Assembly: GCA_017302655.1 (NCBI GenBank)
Contig: JAFLDE010000019.1
Location: forward strand, 1 to 61,635
Direction of reading: 5' to 3'
DNA length: 61,635 nucleotides
DNA from: Burkholderiales bacterium
GTDB taxonomy: Bacteria; Pseudomonadota; Gammaproteobacteria; Burkholderiales; Burkholderiaceae_C
The notes beneath the pieces were generated by a model. The model saw nothing but the letters and a program-made list of their open reading frames with translations. It was not told the origin of the DNA and made no database searches. Positions within the stretch are counted from its first letter, which is position 1; the number at the start of each line of letters is the position of its first letter. Made by a program: the position numbers and the translations under genes. Below are positions 1 through 9,132 of this stretch, piece after piece.

Positions 1-1884
1 GGCCTCCAGCTCGGCCTGCCGCGCCGGGGCCTGCAGCGTCTGCTCGGCTTGGCCGTCGCGCAGCTCGAAGAGCTGGCTGCTGCCGGTGGGCAGATCCAGC
101 AGGAGCTTGTGCGTGCCATCGATGACGGCCACGCGGCCCTGTTCGAGCGGGCGGAAGCGGCTTTGCCGCTCCAGCGCCATGCTCAGCACGGGGGCCGGCG
201 GCAGCTCACGGCCCTCCAGCAGCACGCGCAGCGAGCGGCCCTCGGCCTGGGGCAGCGGAGGGGCGCCGACGAGGTCGAGCAAGGTCGGCGCCAGATCGGC
301 CTGCCCGACCGGTTGAGCGACGCGCCGGCCCTCGCGCTGACCGGGCAGGCGCACGACCAAGGGGCCGTGGATCAGGGGTTCGTGCAAGCGCGGTCCGGCG
401 TGCCCGAGGAAGCCCTGCTCGAAGGACTCGCCGTGGTCGGTGCCGATGACGACGATGGCGTCGCGCAGCCAGCCGCTGGCCTCCAGGCGCGCCAGCGCCT
501 CGCCCAGCGCGGCGTCGGCCGCCATCAGCGACTCGCGATAGCGCAGCCGGTGCTTGTCCACCAGCGCCTGCTGTGCGGGTGGGTAGTCGATGTTGTCGGG
601 CAGCAGCTGGTCCCAGCGCTCCAGCTCCCCAGCAGGCAGCAGCTTGTAGCGGGTGCTCGGCGGTGGCAGGTAGGGCGAGTGAGGGGGCAGGGTGTGCAGC
701 CAGATGAACTGCGGTTGCGGGTTGCCGGCTTCCTGCGCCAACAGGCGGTCGAGCAGGGCGTACGCGGCCTCGGACCGGTAGGGGCTCTCGTGCTCCCGCC
801 ATTGCTCGCCGACGTTGAGGAAGGCCAGGCTGGTGGCGAGCAGGCGGGGTAGGGTGGTGTCGGGCCAGCGCGCCGCCCACTCGCGGTAGAGGTTGCCGGC
901 GAGGCCGGTCACGACCAGCCAGCTGCTGTCGTAAGCCGAATGACTGCCGCGGTGCCGCGGGCTGGCGAGCAGGTTGTCGGTCAGCGAGTGCGTGCGCCAG
1001 CCGGCTGCGCGCAGCTGCGCCGGCAGGCTGTGCGCGGCGGCGGCCTCGACCATGCGCGCCTCGGGCTGGTTGGCATGGTGGCGCCAGGGCAACCAGCCGG
1101 TTTCCAGCGTGGAGACCGCGGCCGTGGTGAAGTTGCTGGCCGTGTAGAAGCGCTCGAAGCAGGTGGCCTGCTGGGCGAATCGGGCCAGCGCGGGCATCGT
1201 CGTCGAGGCCGGATTGCAGGCGTCGGCGTCGGCGGCGGCTACGGCATCGAGCGTGATGAGCAGCACCTTGGGGGCGGCTGGCGAACCTGCAGGCGGGACC
1301 GACGCTGTCGCCGGCCGCGAGGCCAGCGGCAGGTAGGCGGGCGGCTGCCAGGCCACCAGACCCAGCGCGCCCAGCCAGAGCAGGGCCGAGGGCATTGCAC
1401 CCTGGCGCAGGGTCTGGGCGGCCCAGGCCAGCGCGCGCGTCCAGCCGGCACGGGTGAGCAACGCCAGCAGCAGCAGGCTGCCGATCAGCAACACGGCATT
1501 GCGCGCCGGTGCCGGCAGCTCCAGCGTGTTCTCGGTGACGGCGCGCAGCCATTGCCAGCCCAGACGGGCGAACTGGCGGGCGACGATCCACAGCAGCGGC
1601 AGCAGGGTCAACGCCCAGCCGAGCACCGCAGCGCGCGACTCGCCCAACCAGCGCCTCGACAGCCGGAAAGCGGCCACCCCAAGCACGGCCAGCGCCAGGG
1701 CCGGCACGGGGCTGAGCAGCAGAAGCAGGGCGACGTCACGCAGGACCGTCAGCGCGCGCGCACCGAAGAGCAGGCCATCGACGATCGGGAGCAGGGTCAG
1801 CGGCAACCACAGCAGCACGGTGGCAGCCAGCGCGGCCGCGAAAGCAGCCGCCAGGCGAGGTGCGGGCAGCGGTGCGGCGTTCAC
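1..1884 (-). CDS. Membrane-anchored sulfatase-family protein, 3' end beyond the window
   Basis: A GTG at 1884 opens a frame that stays open to the left edge (628 codons seen). About the first 190 residues hold four or five hydrophobic helices. An alkaline-phosphatase/sulfatase fold begins near residue 206 with a KVLLITLDAV strand, where Asp212 is a likely metal ligand. An SNFTT motif (Thr253/254, possible nucleophile) and a GTDHGE motif (Asp483/His484, metal ligands) follow. The layout of N-terminal helices plus an extracytoplasmic sulfatase domain is shared with LtaS, EptA and OpgB-type transferases, so it may modify a cell-surface glycan rather than hydrolyse a sulfate ester. It lies 58 bp downstream of the 72-aa membrane protein on the same strand and is divergent from the polysaccharide operon. 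Substrate unknown; the family call is secure, the function is inferred. Confidence 0.85.
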   Translation of the reverse strand, partial: MNAAPLPAPRLAAAFAAALAATVLLWLPLTLLPIVDGLLFGARALTVLRDVALLLLLSPVPALALAVLGVAAFRLSRRWLGESRAAVLGWALTLLPLLWIVARQFARLGWQWLRAVTENTLELPAPARNAVLLIGSLLLLALLTRAGWTRALAWAAQTLRQGAMPSALLWLGALGLVAWQPPAYLPLASRPATASVPPAGSPAAPKVLLITLDAVAAADADACNPASTTMPALARFAQQATCFERFYTASNFTTAAVSTLETGWLPWRHHANQPEARMVEAAAAHSLPAQLRAAGWRTHSLTDNLLASPRHRGSHSAYDSSWLVVTGLAGNLYREWAARWPDTTLPRLLATSLAFLNVGEQWREHESPYRSEAAYALLDRLLAQEAGNPQPQFIWLHTLPPHSPYLPPPSTRYKLLPAGELERWDQLLPDNIDYPPAQQALVDKHRLRYRESLMAADAALGEALARLEASGWLRDAIVVIGTDHGESFEQGFLGHAGPRLHEPLIHGPLVVRLPGQREGRRVAQPVGQADLAPTLLDLVGAPPLPQAEGRSLRVLLEGRELPPAPVLSMALERQSRFRPLEQGRVAVIDGTHKLLLDLPTGSSQLFELRDGQAEQTLQAPARQAELEA

Positions 1885-1942
1885 CGGAGGATCCTCCGCG
1901 TCCAGGCGCTCCGGGAGTCGCGCTGGGGGCGGCCCGGCGCGC

Positions 1943-2161
1943 TCAAGCGTCCGGGCGGCCGCGCAGACGCCGCCACAGGCGCCGGCATTGGTCACCGATC
2001 CAGCGGCGCAGGAACAGCCAGGCGCCGACGGCGGCGGCGAACACGGGCGCGAGCAGCTGGAACAGCATGCCGCCGGCATTCGGGTCGATGTAGGCCTGGG
2101 CGGGGGCCGCCACGCCCAGCAGGGCCAGCAGCAGAAGCAGGAAGCGCGACAGGTCGGACAT
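1943..2161 (-). CDS. Small membrane protein (72 aa) of the polysaccharide locus
   Basis: ATG at 2161, 72 aa. Residues 1-23 look like a signal peptide or first helix (polyleucine then AAPAQA). A YIDPNAGG motif follows, then a second hydrophobic helix and a strongly basic arginine-rich tail. I recall short proteins with a YIDPxxG motif near polysaccharide genes but cannot name a function. A TAGAAT -10-like hexamer lies upstream on this strand near 2206-2211. It probably shares a transcript with the sulfatase. It could be a small partner or assembly factor of that enzyme (inference). The antisense reading frames here are shadows. Confidence 0.7.
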   Translation of the reverse strand: MSDLSRFLLLLLALLGVAAPAQAYIDPNAGGMLFQLLAPVFAAAVGAWLFLRRWIGDQCRRLWRRLRGRPDA

Positions 2162-2323
2162 GGAACGGGAGGCGGGCCACTCGGTACAGCAGGAGGGCGC
2201 GGATTCTAGGCGGCGGGTCTGGCAGGCTCGGCGGGCCGCACAGGGGGCTCCCTACAATCGCGGCGGCTCGCGAACGCGCTGGATAGCGGCTGGGCCAAGC
2301 GCCGCCCCCATCCCATTGCCCCC

Positions 2324-3754
2324 TTGAAACTCGCCCGCCATTCCCTGTTCAATCTCGTCGGCCTGGGCGCGCCGCTGCTGCTGGCGCTCGCCAGCATCCC
2401 GGCCCTGCTGCAGGGGCTCGGGGAGGCGCGCTTCGGCCTGCTCACCTTGATCTGGGCGGTGACGAGCTATTTCGGCCTCTTCGATCTGGGCCTGGGCCGT
2501 GCCCTCACCCTGGGTCTGGCGCGCCGCCTGGCCGCTGGCGCCGATGGCGCTGCGCTACAGGCACTCACCGGTACGGCGCTGCGCTTGCTGCTCGCCCTGG
2601 GGGTTGTGGCGGCCATGGTGCTGGCGCTGGTCGCGCCCTGGGGCGTGGGACTGATGCGCGGCGTCGCGGACGAGCGGGAGGCTTTGGTGGCCACCTGGTG
2701 CATGGCCCTGGCGCTGCCGGCTATCACGCTCACCGCGGGTCTGCGAGGGGCGCTGGAGGCCGTGCACGCGTTCGGCTGGGTGAATGCCCTGCGCCTGCCA
2801 CTGGGCCTGTGGACCTTTTGCGGCCCCTGGCTGGTGCTGGCGGTCTGGGGGGCCGATCTGGTGGCGATGACGCTGGCGCTGTTGGCCGGTCGCTGGCTGG
2901 GTTTGATCGGCCATGCCTGGGCGCTGCATCGCAGCGTGCCGGCGGCCGGGCTCGGCCAGGGGGGGCGCCGCGCGCTGGTGCCCGAGCTGTTGAGCGCCGG
3001 CGGCTGGATGACAGTGAGCAACGTGGTCAGCCCGCTGATGGGCTATGCCGACCGCTTCCTGATCGGCGGCATGGTGTCGGCCACCGCGGTGAGCTGGTAT
3101 GCCACGGCCCAGGAACTGGTGAGCAAGCTGTCCATCGTGCCGGGCGCACTGACGGCCGTGCTGTTCCCAGCGGTGGCCGGGGCCGAGCCCGCGCCGGCGC
3201 TCTTCCGACGCAGCCTGCAGGCGCTGGCTGCCTTGCTGTTGCCGCTGACGGCGGGCCTGGTTGCCTTCGCCGAGCCGCTGTTGGCCCTGTGGCTCAACCC
3301 GGGCTTTGCGGTTCACGCAGCGCCGCTGCTTCAGGTGTTCGCGTTGGGCACCTTCATCAACTGCCTGGCGCACATTCCCTTCACTTACCTGCAAGCGCGC
3401 GACGCGTCGCGCATCACCGCCTTCATCCATCTGGCCGAGTTGCCATTTTTCCTGCTGCTGCTGGTGCTGGCGGTGGGGCAGTGGGGCGTGATGGGAGCGG
3501 TGGGCGCCTGGCTGCTGCGCATCGGCGTGGACACCCTGCTGATGTTCGCCGCCTGCCAGCGCCTGCTGGGCTGGAGCCTGCGCGAGACGCTCGGCCCCGG
3601 CCTGCTGCTGCAGCTGGCAGCGGCGCTGCTGGCCTTTGCGGCGGCCTGGTGGGCGGCGCCGACGGAGGCTCTGGCGGTGATCGTGCTGGCCACGCTCTTG
3701 GCTGCCTGGCCCTGCTGGCCGCCAGTTCGCGCCGCGCTGCGCAAGACCGCCTGA
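2324..3754 (+). CDS. wzx: Wzx-type polysaccharide (O-antigen) flippase
   Basis: TTG start at 2324, 476 aa, almost entirely hydrophobic with about 12-14 predicted helices. The N-terminal RHSLFNLVGLGAPLL stretch and a LFDLGLGRALT motif near residue 50 are typical of MATE/MOP-superfamily Wzx transporters. Wzx moves undecaprenyl-diphosphate-linked repeat units across the inner membrane for Wzy-dependent polymerisation. A TACAAT hexamer at 2253-2258 is a plausible -10 for the rightward operon. The next gene starts directly at its stop codon. Wzx sequences diverge widely, so repeat-unit specificity cannot be read here. Confidence 0.88.
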   Translation: MKLARHSLFNLVGLGAPLLLALASIPALLQGLGEARFGLLTLIWAVTSYFGLFDLGLGRALTLGLARRLAAGADGAALQALTGTALRLLLALGVVAAMVLALVAPWGVGLMRGVADEREALVATWCMALALPAITLTAGLRGALEAVHAFGWVNALRLPLGLWTFCGPWLVLAVWGADLVAMTLALLAGRWLGLIGHAWALHRSVPAAGLGQGGRRALVPELLSAGGWMTVSNVVSPLMGYADRFLIGGMVSATAVSWYATAQELVSKLSIVPGALTAVLFPAVAGAEPAPALFRRSLQALAALLLPLTAGLVAFAEPLLALWLNPGFAVHAAPLLQVFALGTFINCLAHIPFTYLQARDASRITAFIHLAELPFFLLLLVLAVGQWGVMGAVGAWLLRIGVDTLLMFAACQRLLGWSLRETLGPGLLLQLAAALLAFAAAWWAAPTEALAVIVLATLLAAWPCWPPVRAALRKTA

Positions 3755-4687
3755 ATGCCGATGACCGACCGCCCGCGCCTCACGCTGATCACGCCGACCT
3801 ACAACCAGGCGGGCTATCTGCCCGAGACCCTGGACAGCGTGCTGGCGCAAACTCTGCGCGACTTCGAGTACCGCGTCATCGACGACGGCTCCACCGATGC
3901 CACGCCGGAGGTGTTGGCCCGCTACGCCGGCCGCGTGGACGCGGTGCGTCAAGCCAACCAGGGCCAGGTGCGCACGCTCAACGGCGCCTGGCGCGCGGCG
4001 CGCGGTGAATATCTGGCTTACCTGAGCTCGGACGACCTGCTGGTGCCCGAGGCGCTGGAACGACTGGTGGCCGAGTTGGATGCACATCCCGAGTGCGTGT
4101 GCGTGTTTCCGGACAGCGACCTCATCGACGCCGGCTCGCGTGTCATCCGGCGCACCGTCTGCAAGCCCTTCGTGCTCGCCGAGACCCTGGTCAGCCAGGA
4201 GTGCCACATCGGTCCTGGCGCGGTGTTCCGCCGCTCGGCTTTCGAGCAACTGGGGGGCTGGCGCGAGGACCTGCGCCTGGCCCCCGACCGCGAGTTCTGG
4301 ATGCGGCTGGCGCTGCTCGGCGAGATCCGCATGCTGCCGCAGAGCCTGGCGCTGTACCGCACGCACCCGGCGGCCACTTCGTTCCGGGCCGCCACTGCCG
4401 AGGTCTCGCGCGAGTACCTGCGCGTGCTCGACGCCTTCTTCGCCATGCCTGAGGTTCCCGAGGCCCTGCGCCGCCTGGAAGCGCCGGCGCGTGCCCGCGC
4501 GCACTGGTTGATGGCGCGCAACGCGCTGTGGCGCAATGAATGGAACGCGGCCTGGGCGCTGTTCAATGAGGGCGTGGTGCTCGACCCGAGCATGGGCGGC
4601 ATGGCGGCGCGCCTGCGCCTGCTGCGCCACGGCTGGAGCCGCCACCTGAAGCTGGCCTACACGCGTCTGCGCGGAGGTGGGGCGTGA
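3755..4687 (+). CDS. Family 2 glycosyltransferase
   Basis: 310 aa starting at the ATG that overlaps the wzx stop (an ATG two codons later is possible). The GT-A signature is clear: TLITPTYNQAGYL near residues 9-21, then DDGSTDAT and a YLSSDDLL segment, the DxD-like metal/nucleotide-sugar site. Later, GPGAVFRRSAF and APDREFWMR motifs match GT2 enzymes of O-antigen loci. The C-terminal 100 residues are helical without clear membrane spans. It probably adds one sugar to the lipid-linked repeat on the cytoplasmic face. Its 3' end overlaps the polymerase gene by 4 bp. Donor and acceptor are unknown. Confidence 0.88.
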   Translation: MPMTDRPRLTLITPTYNQAGYLPETLDSVLAQTLRDFEYRVIDDGSTDATPEVLARYAGRVDAVRQANQGQVRTLNGAWRAARGEYLAYLSSDDLLVPEALERLVAELDAHPECVCVFPDSDLIDAGSRVIRRTVCKPFVLAETLVSQECHIGPGAVFRRSAFEQLGGWREDLRLAPDREFWMRLALLGEIRMLPQSLALYRTHPAATSFRAATAEVSREYLRVLDAFFAMPEVPEALRRLEAPARARAHWLMARNALWRNEWNAAWALFNEGVVLDPSMGGMAARLRLLRHGWSRHLKLAYTRLRGGGA

Positions 4688-6015
4688 ACGCGCAGCAATG
4701 GACGGCTTGGCGCACGCCGCTGTGGTTCTTTCAGGTCTATCTGGGCTTCAGTGTCTGGCTGTTCTTCTTCGGCCCCTGGCCCTGGGAGGTCGAGAACGGG
4801 GGGCAGCTCGGCGCCTTCCTGATGGCTGCGCAGGTGGCCGTGCTGGTGGGCTACCTGGCGGCCCGGCCCTGGGTGCAGGCGCGGCAGGCGCCGCCGCTGC
4901 CCGAGCGCATCGACGCAGGTCTGCGCTTCACGCGCGTGGCCATCGTGCTGTCCTGGTTGATGGCGGTGCCGACCTCGCTGGCGCGCTCGGGCGACTGGCT
5001 GCCCGACGTGCTGGGCGGTCTGGCCAATGCTGGCCTGGCCTACAACGAGAACGTGGAGCGCCTGACGACGAACAACGCCTTCGTGGCCTTCGAGTACGTG
5101 CGCATGCTCATCGCACCCTGGCTGCTGGGTGTGCTGCCGTTGACCCTCGTCTATTTCCCGAAGCTGTCCACGGCCTGGCGCCTTGCCGGGCTGGGCAGCA
5201 TCGCCTTCTCGCTGGCCATCTACCTGTCGATCGGTGTCAACAAAGGCATTGCCGATCTGGTCATCACGCTGCCGTGGTTGCTGTTGCTGTCGGCGCACAG
5301 CGGTTTGCTGCAGGTGCGAAATCTCGGTTGGAAGCTGAGCCTGGGCAGCCTTGCGCTGCTGACCCTGTTCTTTGCCTTCTTCAGCGCGGGCCAGCAATCG
5401 CGTGAGGGCAGTGGCACCGAGTACGGTAGCTTCTTCACCGGCAGCCAGGTGCTGCTGGCGAAGTCGGACCACTTCATTTCCTCCTTGTTGCCCGATGCCC
5501 TGCGTCTGGTCTTCGAGGCGGTCAGCCGCTATGTGGTGCAGGGCTACTACGCGCTGTCGTTGGCGCTGCAGACCGACACACCGAGCACCTGGGGCTTCGG
5601 CCACTCGATGTTCCTGGCGCGCAATGCCGACCTGATCAGTGGCGGGTCCTTCTTCGTGCAGCAGTCCATCCCCGGCGTGCTCGAACGCGACTTCGGCTGG
5701 CCGATGTTCATGCTCTGGCACTCCATCTACCCTTGGCTCGCCTCTGACCTCGGCTTCGGTGGCACCTTGCTGGCCATGGCCGGCTTCGGGTTCCTGCTCG
5801 GGCTGGCCTGGGGGCGGGCCTTGCAGCTGGCGTCGCCGCTCTGGGTGGTGCTGCTCTTCTTGCTGCTGCTGCTGTTCTATTACGTGCCGGCCAACAACCA
5901 GATCTTTCAGTCCGGCGAATCGCTGGCCGCTTTCACGCTGCTGCTGGTGGCCTTGGCATGGCGCGGCCTGGCGGCGCGCGCACCGGCCGCGGCGGCGGAG
6001 GGTGCCCTGCCTTGA
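4684..6015 (+). CDS. wzy: Wzy-like O-antigen/oligosaccharide polymerase
   Basis: GTG start at 4684 overlapping the upstream stop; 443 aa with about 10-12 hydrophobic helices. A long loop in the second half (GQQSREGSGTEYGSFFTG and following) is predicted periplasmic, as in Wzy polymerases. Position between the flippase and glycosyltransferases, size and topology support repeat-unit polymerase; Wzy proteins share little sequence. The locus also encodes a Wzz-type regulator that would set chain length. The last codons overlap the next start (TTGA). Alternative: an O-antigen ligase-like protein, but the O-antigen ligase family motif is not obvious. Confidence 0.7.
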   Translation: MNAQQWTAWRTPLWFFQVYLGFSVWLFFFGPWPWEVENGGQLGAFLMAAQVAVLVGYLAARPWVQARQAPPLPERIDAGLRFTRVAIVLSWLMAVPTSLARSGDWLPDVLGGLANAGLAYNENVERLTTNNAFVAFEYVRMLIAPWLLGVLPLTLVYFPKLSTAWRLAGLGSIAFSLAIYLSIGVNKGIADLVITLPWLLLLSAHSGLLQVRNLGWKLSLGSLALLTLFFAFFSAGQQSREGSGTEYGSFFTGSQVLLAKSDHFISSLLPDALRLVFEAVSRYVVQGYYALSLALQTDTPSTWGFGHSMFLARNADLISGGSFFVQQSIPGVLERDFGWPMFMLWHSIYPWLASDLGFGGTLLAMAGFGFLLGLAWGRALQLASPLWVVLLFLLLLLFYYVPANNQIFQSGESLAAFTLLLVALAWRGLAARAPAAAAEGALP

Positions 6016-7049
6016 GCCGCTTTCTGCTTCATGCGCCGAACGTGCACGTGGGCGGTGGCGCCGTGCTGCTGCGTGCGCTCTTGCAGGCCTGGCCGGCCGA
6101 CCAGTCTCTGTACGCCTGGCTGGACGAACGCGCGCGCGGCCAACTGCCGCTGCCGCCGCTGGCGCAGGTGGAATGGGTGCAGCCCCGCGTGCGCAGCCGC
6201 CTGGGCGCTGAGCGTTCGTTGCAGGCCACCGCGCAACCGGGCGATCGCCTGCTCTGCTTCCATGGTCTGCCGCCGCTGTGGCCCAGCCGTGCCCGTGTGG
6301 CGGTCTTCGTGCAGAACCGGCTGTTGCTGGGCGCCATGTCTTTGCAGGGTTTCGGCCCCAGGACGCGCCTGCGCCTGCGCGTCGAGCGACTGATGGCGTG
6401 GCGCTTGCGTGGCCATGTGCAGGATTACTGGGTGCAGACGCGTTCGATGGCCGAGGCGTTGCAGCTGTGGTGGGGCGCGGGTCCTGTGCCGCCGGTGCAC
6501 GTGCTCGGCTTCAGTGCGCCGGCCCAAGCTGTCACCTCGAACGAGCCGTCAGGGTCTGGGGCGCGCCACGATTTCGTCTACGTCGCCGATGGCGAGGCGC
6601 ACAAGAACCACCGCCGTCTGGTCGAGGCCTGGGCTCTGCTGGCGGCCGACGGCATGCGCCCCAGCCTGGCCCTGACTCTGGGCGAGCGTGACGCGGCGCT
6701 CGCGGGCTGGGTCCATGAGCGCGCTGAATCGCTGGGCCTGGCCATCGAGTTGCTGCCGCGCTTGAGCCATGCCGAGGTGCTGGCCATGTACCGACGCGCC
6801 GGGGCACTGATCTTCCCGAGCCTGGGTGAGAGCTACGGCCTGCCCCTGATCGAGGCGGCGCAGGCTGGCCTGCCCATCCTGGCCGCCGAGGCCGACTTCG
6901 TGCGCGACGTCTGCGTGCCGGCGCAGTGCTTCGATCCCCATTCACCGCGTTCGATCGCCCGGGCAGTGCGCCGCCATCTGGGGCAGCCGGAGGCCCCGGG
7001 CGCGCCGGCCACGGCGGCGGACTTTCTGGCTGCGTTGCAGGCGTCATGA
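6012..7049 (+). CDS. Family 4 (GT-B) glycosyltransferase
   Basis: Starts at TTG 6012, inside the stop of the polymerase gene; the open frame extends 18 codons upstream but those codons lie within the polymerase. 345 aa. The N-terminal half begins SRFLLHAPNVHVGGGAVLL, a glycine-rich acceptor-side loop. The C-terminal Rossmann half contains DFVYVADGEAHKNHRRL and an FPSLGESYGLPLIEAAQAGLP motif, the classic GT4 E-x7-E nucleotide-sugar site. Likely adds a residue to the repeat unit. Its end overlaps the next gene by 4 bp. Sugar specificity cannot be assigned. Confidence 0.87.
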   Translation: MSRFLLHAPNVHVGGGAVLLRALLQAWPADQSLYAWLDERARGQLPLPPLAQVEWVQPRVRSRLGAERSLQATAQPGDRLLCFHGLPPLWPSRARVAVFVQNRLLLGAMSLQGFGPRTRLRLRVERLMAWRLRGHVQDYWVQTRSMAEALQLWWGAGPVPPVHVLGFSAPAQAVTSNEPSGSGARHDFVYVADGEAHKNHRRLVEAWALLAADGMRPSLALTLGERDAALAGWVHERAESLGLAIELLPRLSHAEVLAMYRRAGALIFPSLGESYGLPLIEAAQAGLPILAAEADFVRDVCVPAQCFDPHSPRSIARAVRRHLGQPEAPGAPATAADFLAALQAS

Positions 7050-8275
7050 GGCTGCTCATCGTCAGCCAGCATTTCTGGCCCGAGAGCTTCCGCATCAACG
7101 AGGTGGCGGCGGCCTTGGTGGCGCAGGGCGTCGAGCTCACGGTGCTGACCGGCCAGCCGAACTACCCCGAGGGTCAGGTGTTCAGCGGCTACCGGGCGTT
7201 CAACTGGGGTTGTGAGCGTCACGCCGATGGCTACGACATCGTGCGCGTGCCCCTGGCCCCGCGGGGACAGGCCGGGCGCGGTGCGGCGCGGCGCCTGGTG
7301 CTGAACTACCTGTCCTTCATCGCCTCGGCATCCTTGTTCGGTCCCTGGTTGCTGCGCGGACGGCGCTTCGACGCGGTCTTCGTCTACGCCACCTCGCCCA
7401 TCCTGCAGGCGCTGCCGGCGCTGTGGTTGGGATGGCTCCAGCGCGCGGCCGTGGTCACCTGGGTGCAGGACCTGTGGCCGGCCAGCTTGCAGATCACCGG
7501 CTATGTGCGCAACGCGCGCCTGCTGGCTGCGGTGGCGGCGGTGACGCGCTTCATCTACCGCCGCAACGACCGCCTGCTGGTGCAGAGCCAGGCCTTCCTG
7601 CCGGAGGTGCGGGCGATGGCGGGCGGCACGCCGGTGGCGGTGCACGAGAACCCCGGCGACCGGGAGCCGGCGCAGCAGGTGGCGCTGCCCGAGGCTTTAC
7701 GGCCGCAGGCGGGTCGCTTCAACCTGGTGTTTGCCGGCAACCTGGGCACGGTGCAGGCGCTGGAAACCGTGCTCGATGCTGCCGAGCTCGCCGGCCCCGG
7801 GCTGCTCTGGTGGCTGGTAGGCAGCGGTGCGCGCAGTGCGTGGCTGGCTGAGCAGGTGGCGCAGCGCGGCCTGCAGGATCGGGTGCGTCTGCCCGGTCGT
7901 TTCGAGGCGGCCTGCATGCCGGCCTTGTTCGCAGCTGCTGACGCGCTGCTGGTGACGCTGAACCGCGCGCCGGCGCTGGCGCAGGTGGTGCCGAGCAAAA
8001 TGCAGGCTTATCTGGCCGCCGGGCGTCCCATCCTGGCCAGCCTGGACGGCGAAGGCGAGCGCGTGCTGCGCGAGGCCGATGCCGGCTTGGCCGTACCTGC
8101 CGAGGACGCCCAGCAGCTGGCCGCTGCCGCCCTGCGCCTGAGCGCGATGCCGGCGGCCGAACGCGAGCGACTGGGCGGCAACGGCCGGCGCTACTTCGAC
8201 ACCCATTACGAGCCCATGGAATCGGCCCGTCAGTTGCTGGAACAACTGCGCGAGGCGGTCAAGACCCTGCAATGA
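7046..8275 (+). CDS. wbuB: Glycosyltransferase, probable N-acetyl-L-fucosamine transferase (WbuB-like)
   Basis: ATG at 7046, 409 aa. N-terminal MRLLIVSQHFWPESFRINE and YPEGQVFSGY are characteristic of WbuB/WbvB-type GT4 enzymes, as are WVQDLWPASLQITGY near residue 140 and the C-terminal VPSKMQAYLAAGRPILA. In known clusters wbuB sits with fnlA-fnlB-fnlC and transfers FucNAc, and here the three FnlA/B/C-type genes follow immediately. The function is therefore inferred from both family resemblance and operon partners. It overlaps its neighbours by 4 bp on each side, so expression is probably translationally coupled. Confidence 0.85.
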   Translation: MRLLIVSQHFWPESFRINEVAAALVAQGVELTVLTGQPNYPEGQVFSGYRAFNWGCERHADGYDIVRVPLAPRGQAGRGAARRLVLNYLSFIASASLFGPWLLRGRRFDAVFVYATSPILQALPALWLGWLQRAAVVTWVQDLWPASLQITGYVRNARLLAAVAAVTRFIYRRNDRLLVQSQAFLPEVRAMAGGTPVAVHENPGDREPAQQVALPEALRPQAGRFNLVFAGNLGTVQALETVLDAAELAGPGLLWWLVGSGARSAWLAEQVAQRGLQDRVRLPGRFEAACMPALFAAADALLVTLNRAPALAQVVPSKMQAYLAAGRPILASLDGEGERVLREADAGLAVPAEDAQQLAAAALRLSAMPAAERERLGGNGRRYFDTHYEPMESARQLLEQLREAVKTLQ

Positions 8276-9132
8276 GCACCCGTCTCCTCATCCTCGGCGC
8301 CAGCGGCATGCTGGGCCATACGGCCTTGCGCCACTTCGCCAGCCAGCCGGGTTTCGAAGCCCACGGCAGCCTTCGCCGGGCGAGCCCCCAGCTCGCGGCC
8401 ATGGCTCCGCAGGCGCGCCTGCACGTCGGGGTGGACGTCGAGAACACGGATCAACTGACTCTGCTGTTGGCGCAGGTTCGGCCGCAGGTGGTGGTGAATT
8501 GCATCGGTGTCGTCAAGCAATTGGCGGCGGCCGACGACCCGTTGGTGGCGCTGCCGCTGAATGCGCTGCTGCCGCACCGTCTGGCTCGACTGTGCCAGCT
8601 GGCCGGAGCGCGATTGATTCATGTCTCGACCGACTGCGTGTTCACCGGCTCGCGCGGCGGCTATCGCGAAAGCGACGCGCCGGACGCGCTGGACCTCTAT
8701 GGCCGCTCCAAGCTGCTTGGCGAGGTGGATGCGGAGAACGCGGTGACGCTGCGCACCTCCATCATCGGCCCGGAGCTGGGTGGCGGCAGCCAAGGCCTGG
8801 TGGGCTGGTTCCTGGCCCAGCATGGCCGCGTGCGCGGCTTCACGCAGGCGGTTTTTTCCGGCCTGCCGACGATCGAGCTGGCGCGGGTCATTCAACATCA
8901 CGTGCTGCCCCGCCCCGAGTTGCGCGGCACCTGGCATGTGTCCACCGAACCGATCGACAAGCACGCTTTGCTGCAGCTGGTGAAGGCGGCCTGGGGCCGC
9001 GACACCGAGATCGAACCCGACGCGAAGCTGGTCATCGATCGTTCGCTCGACTCCTCCCGCTTCCGCACCCAAACCGGCTACGCGCCGGCACCCTGGCCGC
9101 AGCTCGTGGCCGAGATGAAAGCCTTCGGATGA
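8272..9132 (+). CDS. fnlB: UDP-FucNAc pathway reductase (FnlB/WbjC-like, RmlD-type SDR)
   Basis: 286 aa, ATG overlapping the wbuB stop. N-terminal LLILGASGMLG is the NAD(P)-binding GxxGxxG loop. STDCVFTGSRGGY near residue 118 and YGRSK near 143 give the catalytic Tyr/Lys of the extended SDR family, with an RmlD-like fold. Between a WbuB-like transferase and FnlA, this matches the bifunctional epimerase/reductase WbjC/FnlB that acts after FnlA on the UDP-L-sugar 4-keto intermediate. Known dTDP-4-dehydrorhamnose reductases are the main alternative, but no rmlABC genes are nearby. The next gene overlaps by 4 bp. Confidence 0.83.
   Translation: MSTRLLILGASGMLGHTALRHFASQPGFEAHGSLRRASPQLAAMAPQARLHVGVDVENTDQLTLLLAQVRPQVVVNCIGVVKQLAAADDPLVALPLNALLPHRLARLCQLAGARLIHVSTDCVFTGSRGGYRESDAPDALDLYGRSKLLGEVDAENAVTLRTSIIGPELGGGSQGLVGWFLAQHGRVRGFTQAVFSGLPTIELARVIQHHVLPRPELRGTWHVSTEPIDKHALLQLVKAAWGRDTEIEPDAKLVIDRSLDSSRFRTQTGYAPAPWPQLVAEMKAFG

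Noticed and set aside
2555-4645. 696-codon antisense frame across wzx and the GT2 gene
   Set aside because: Same codon-bias effect; the Gln/His/Arg-rich translation spans two well-recognised genes.
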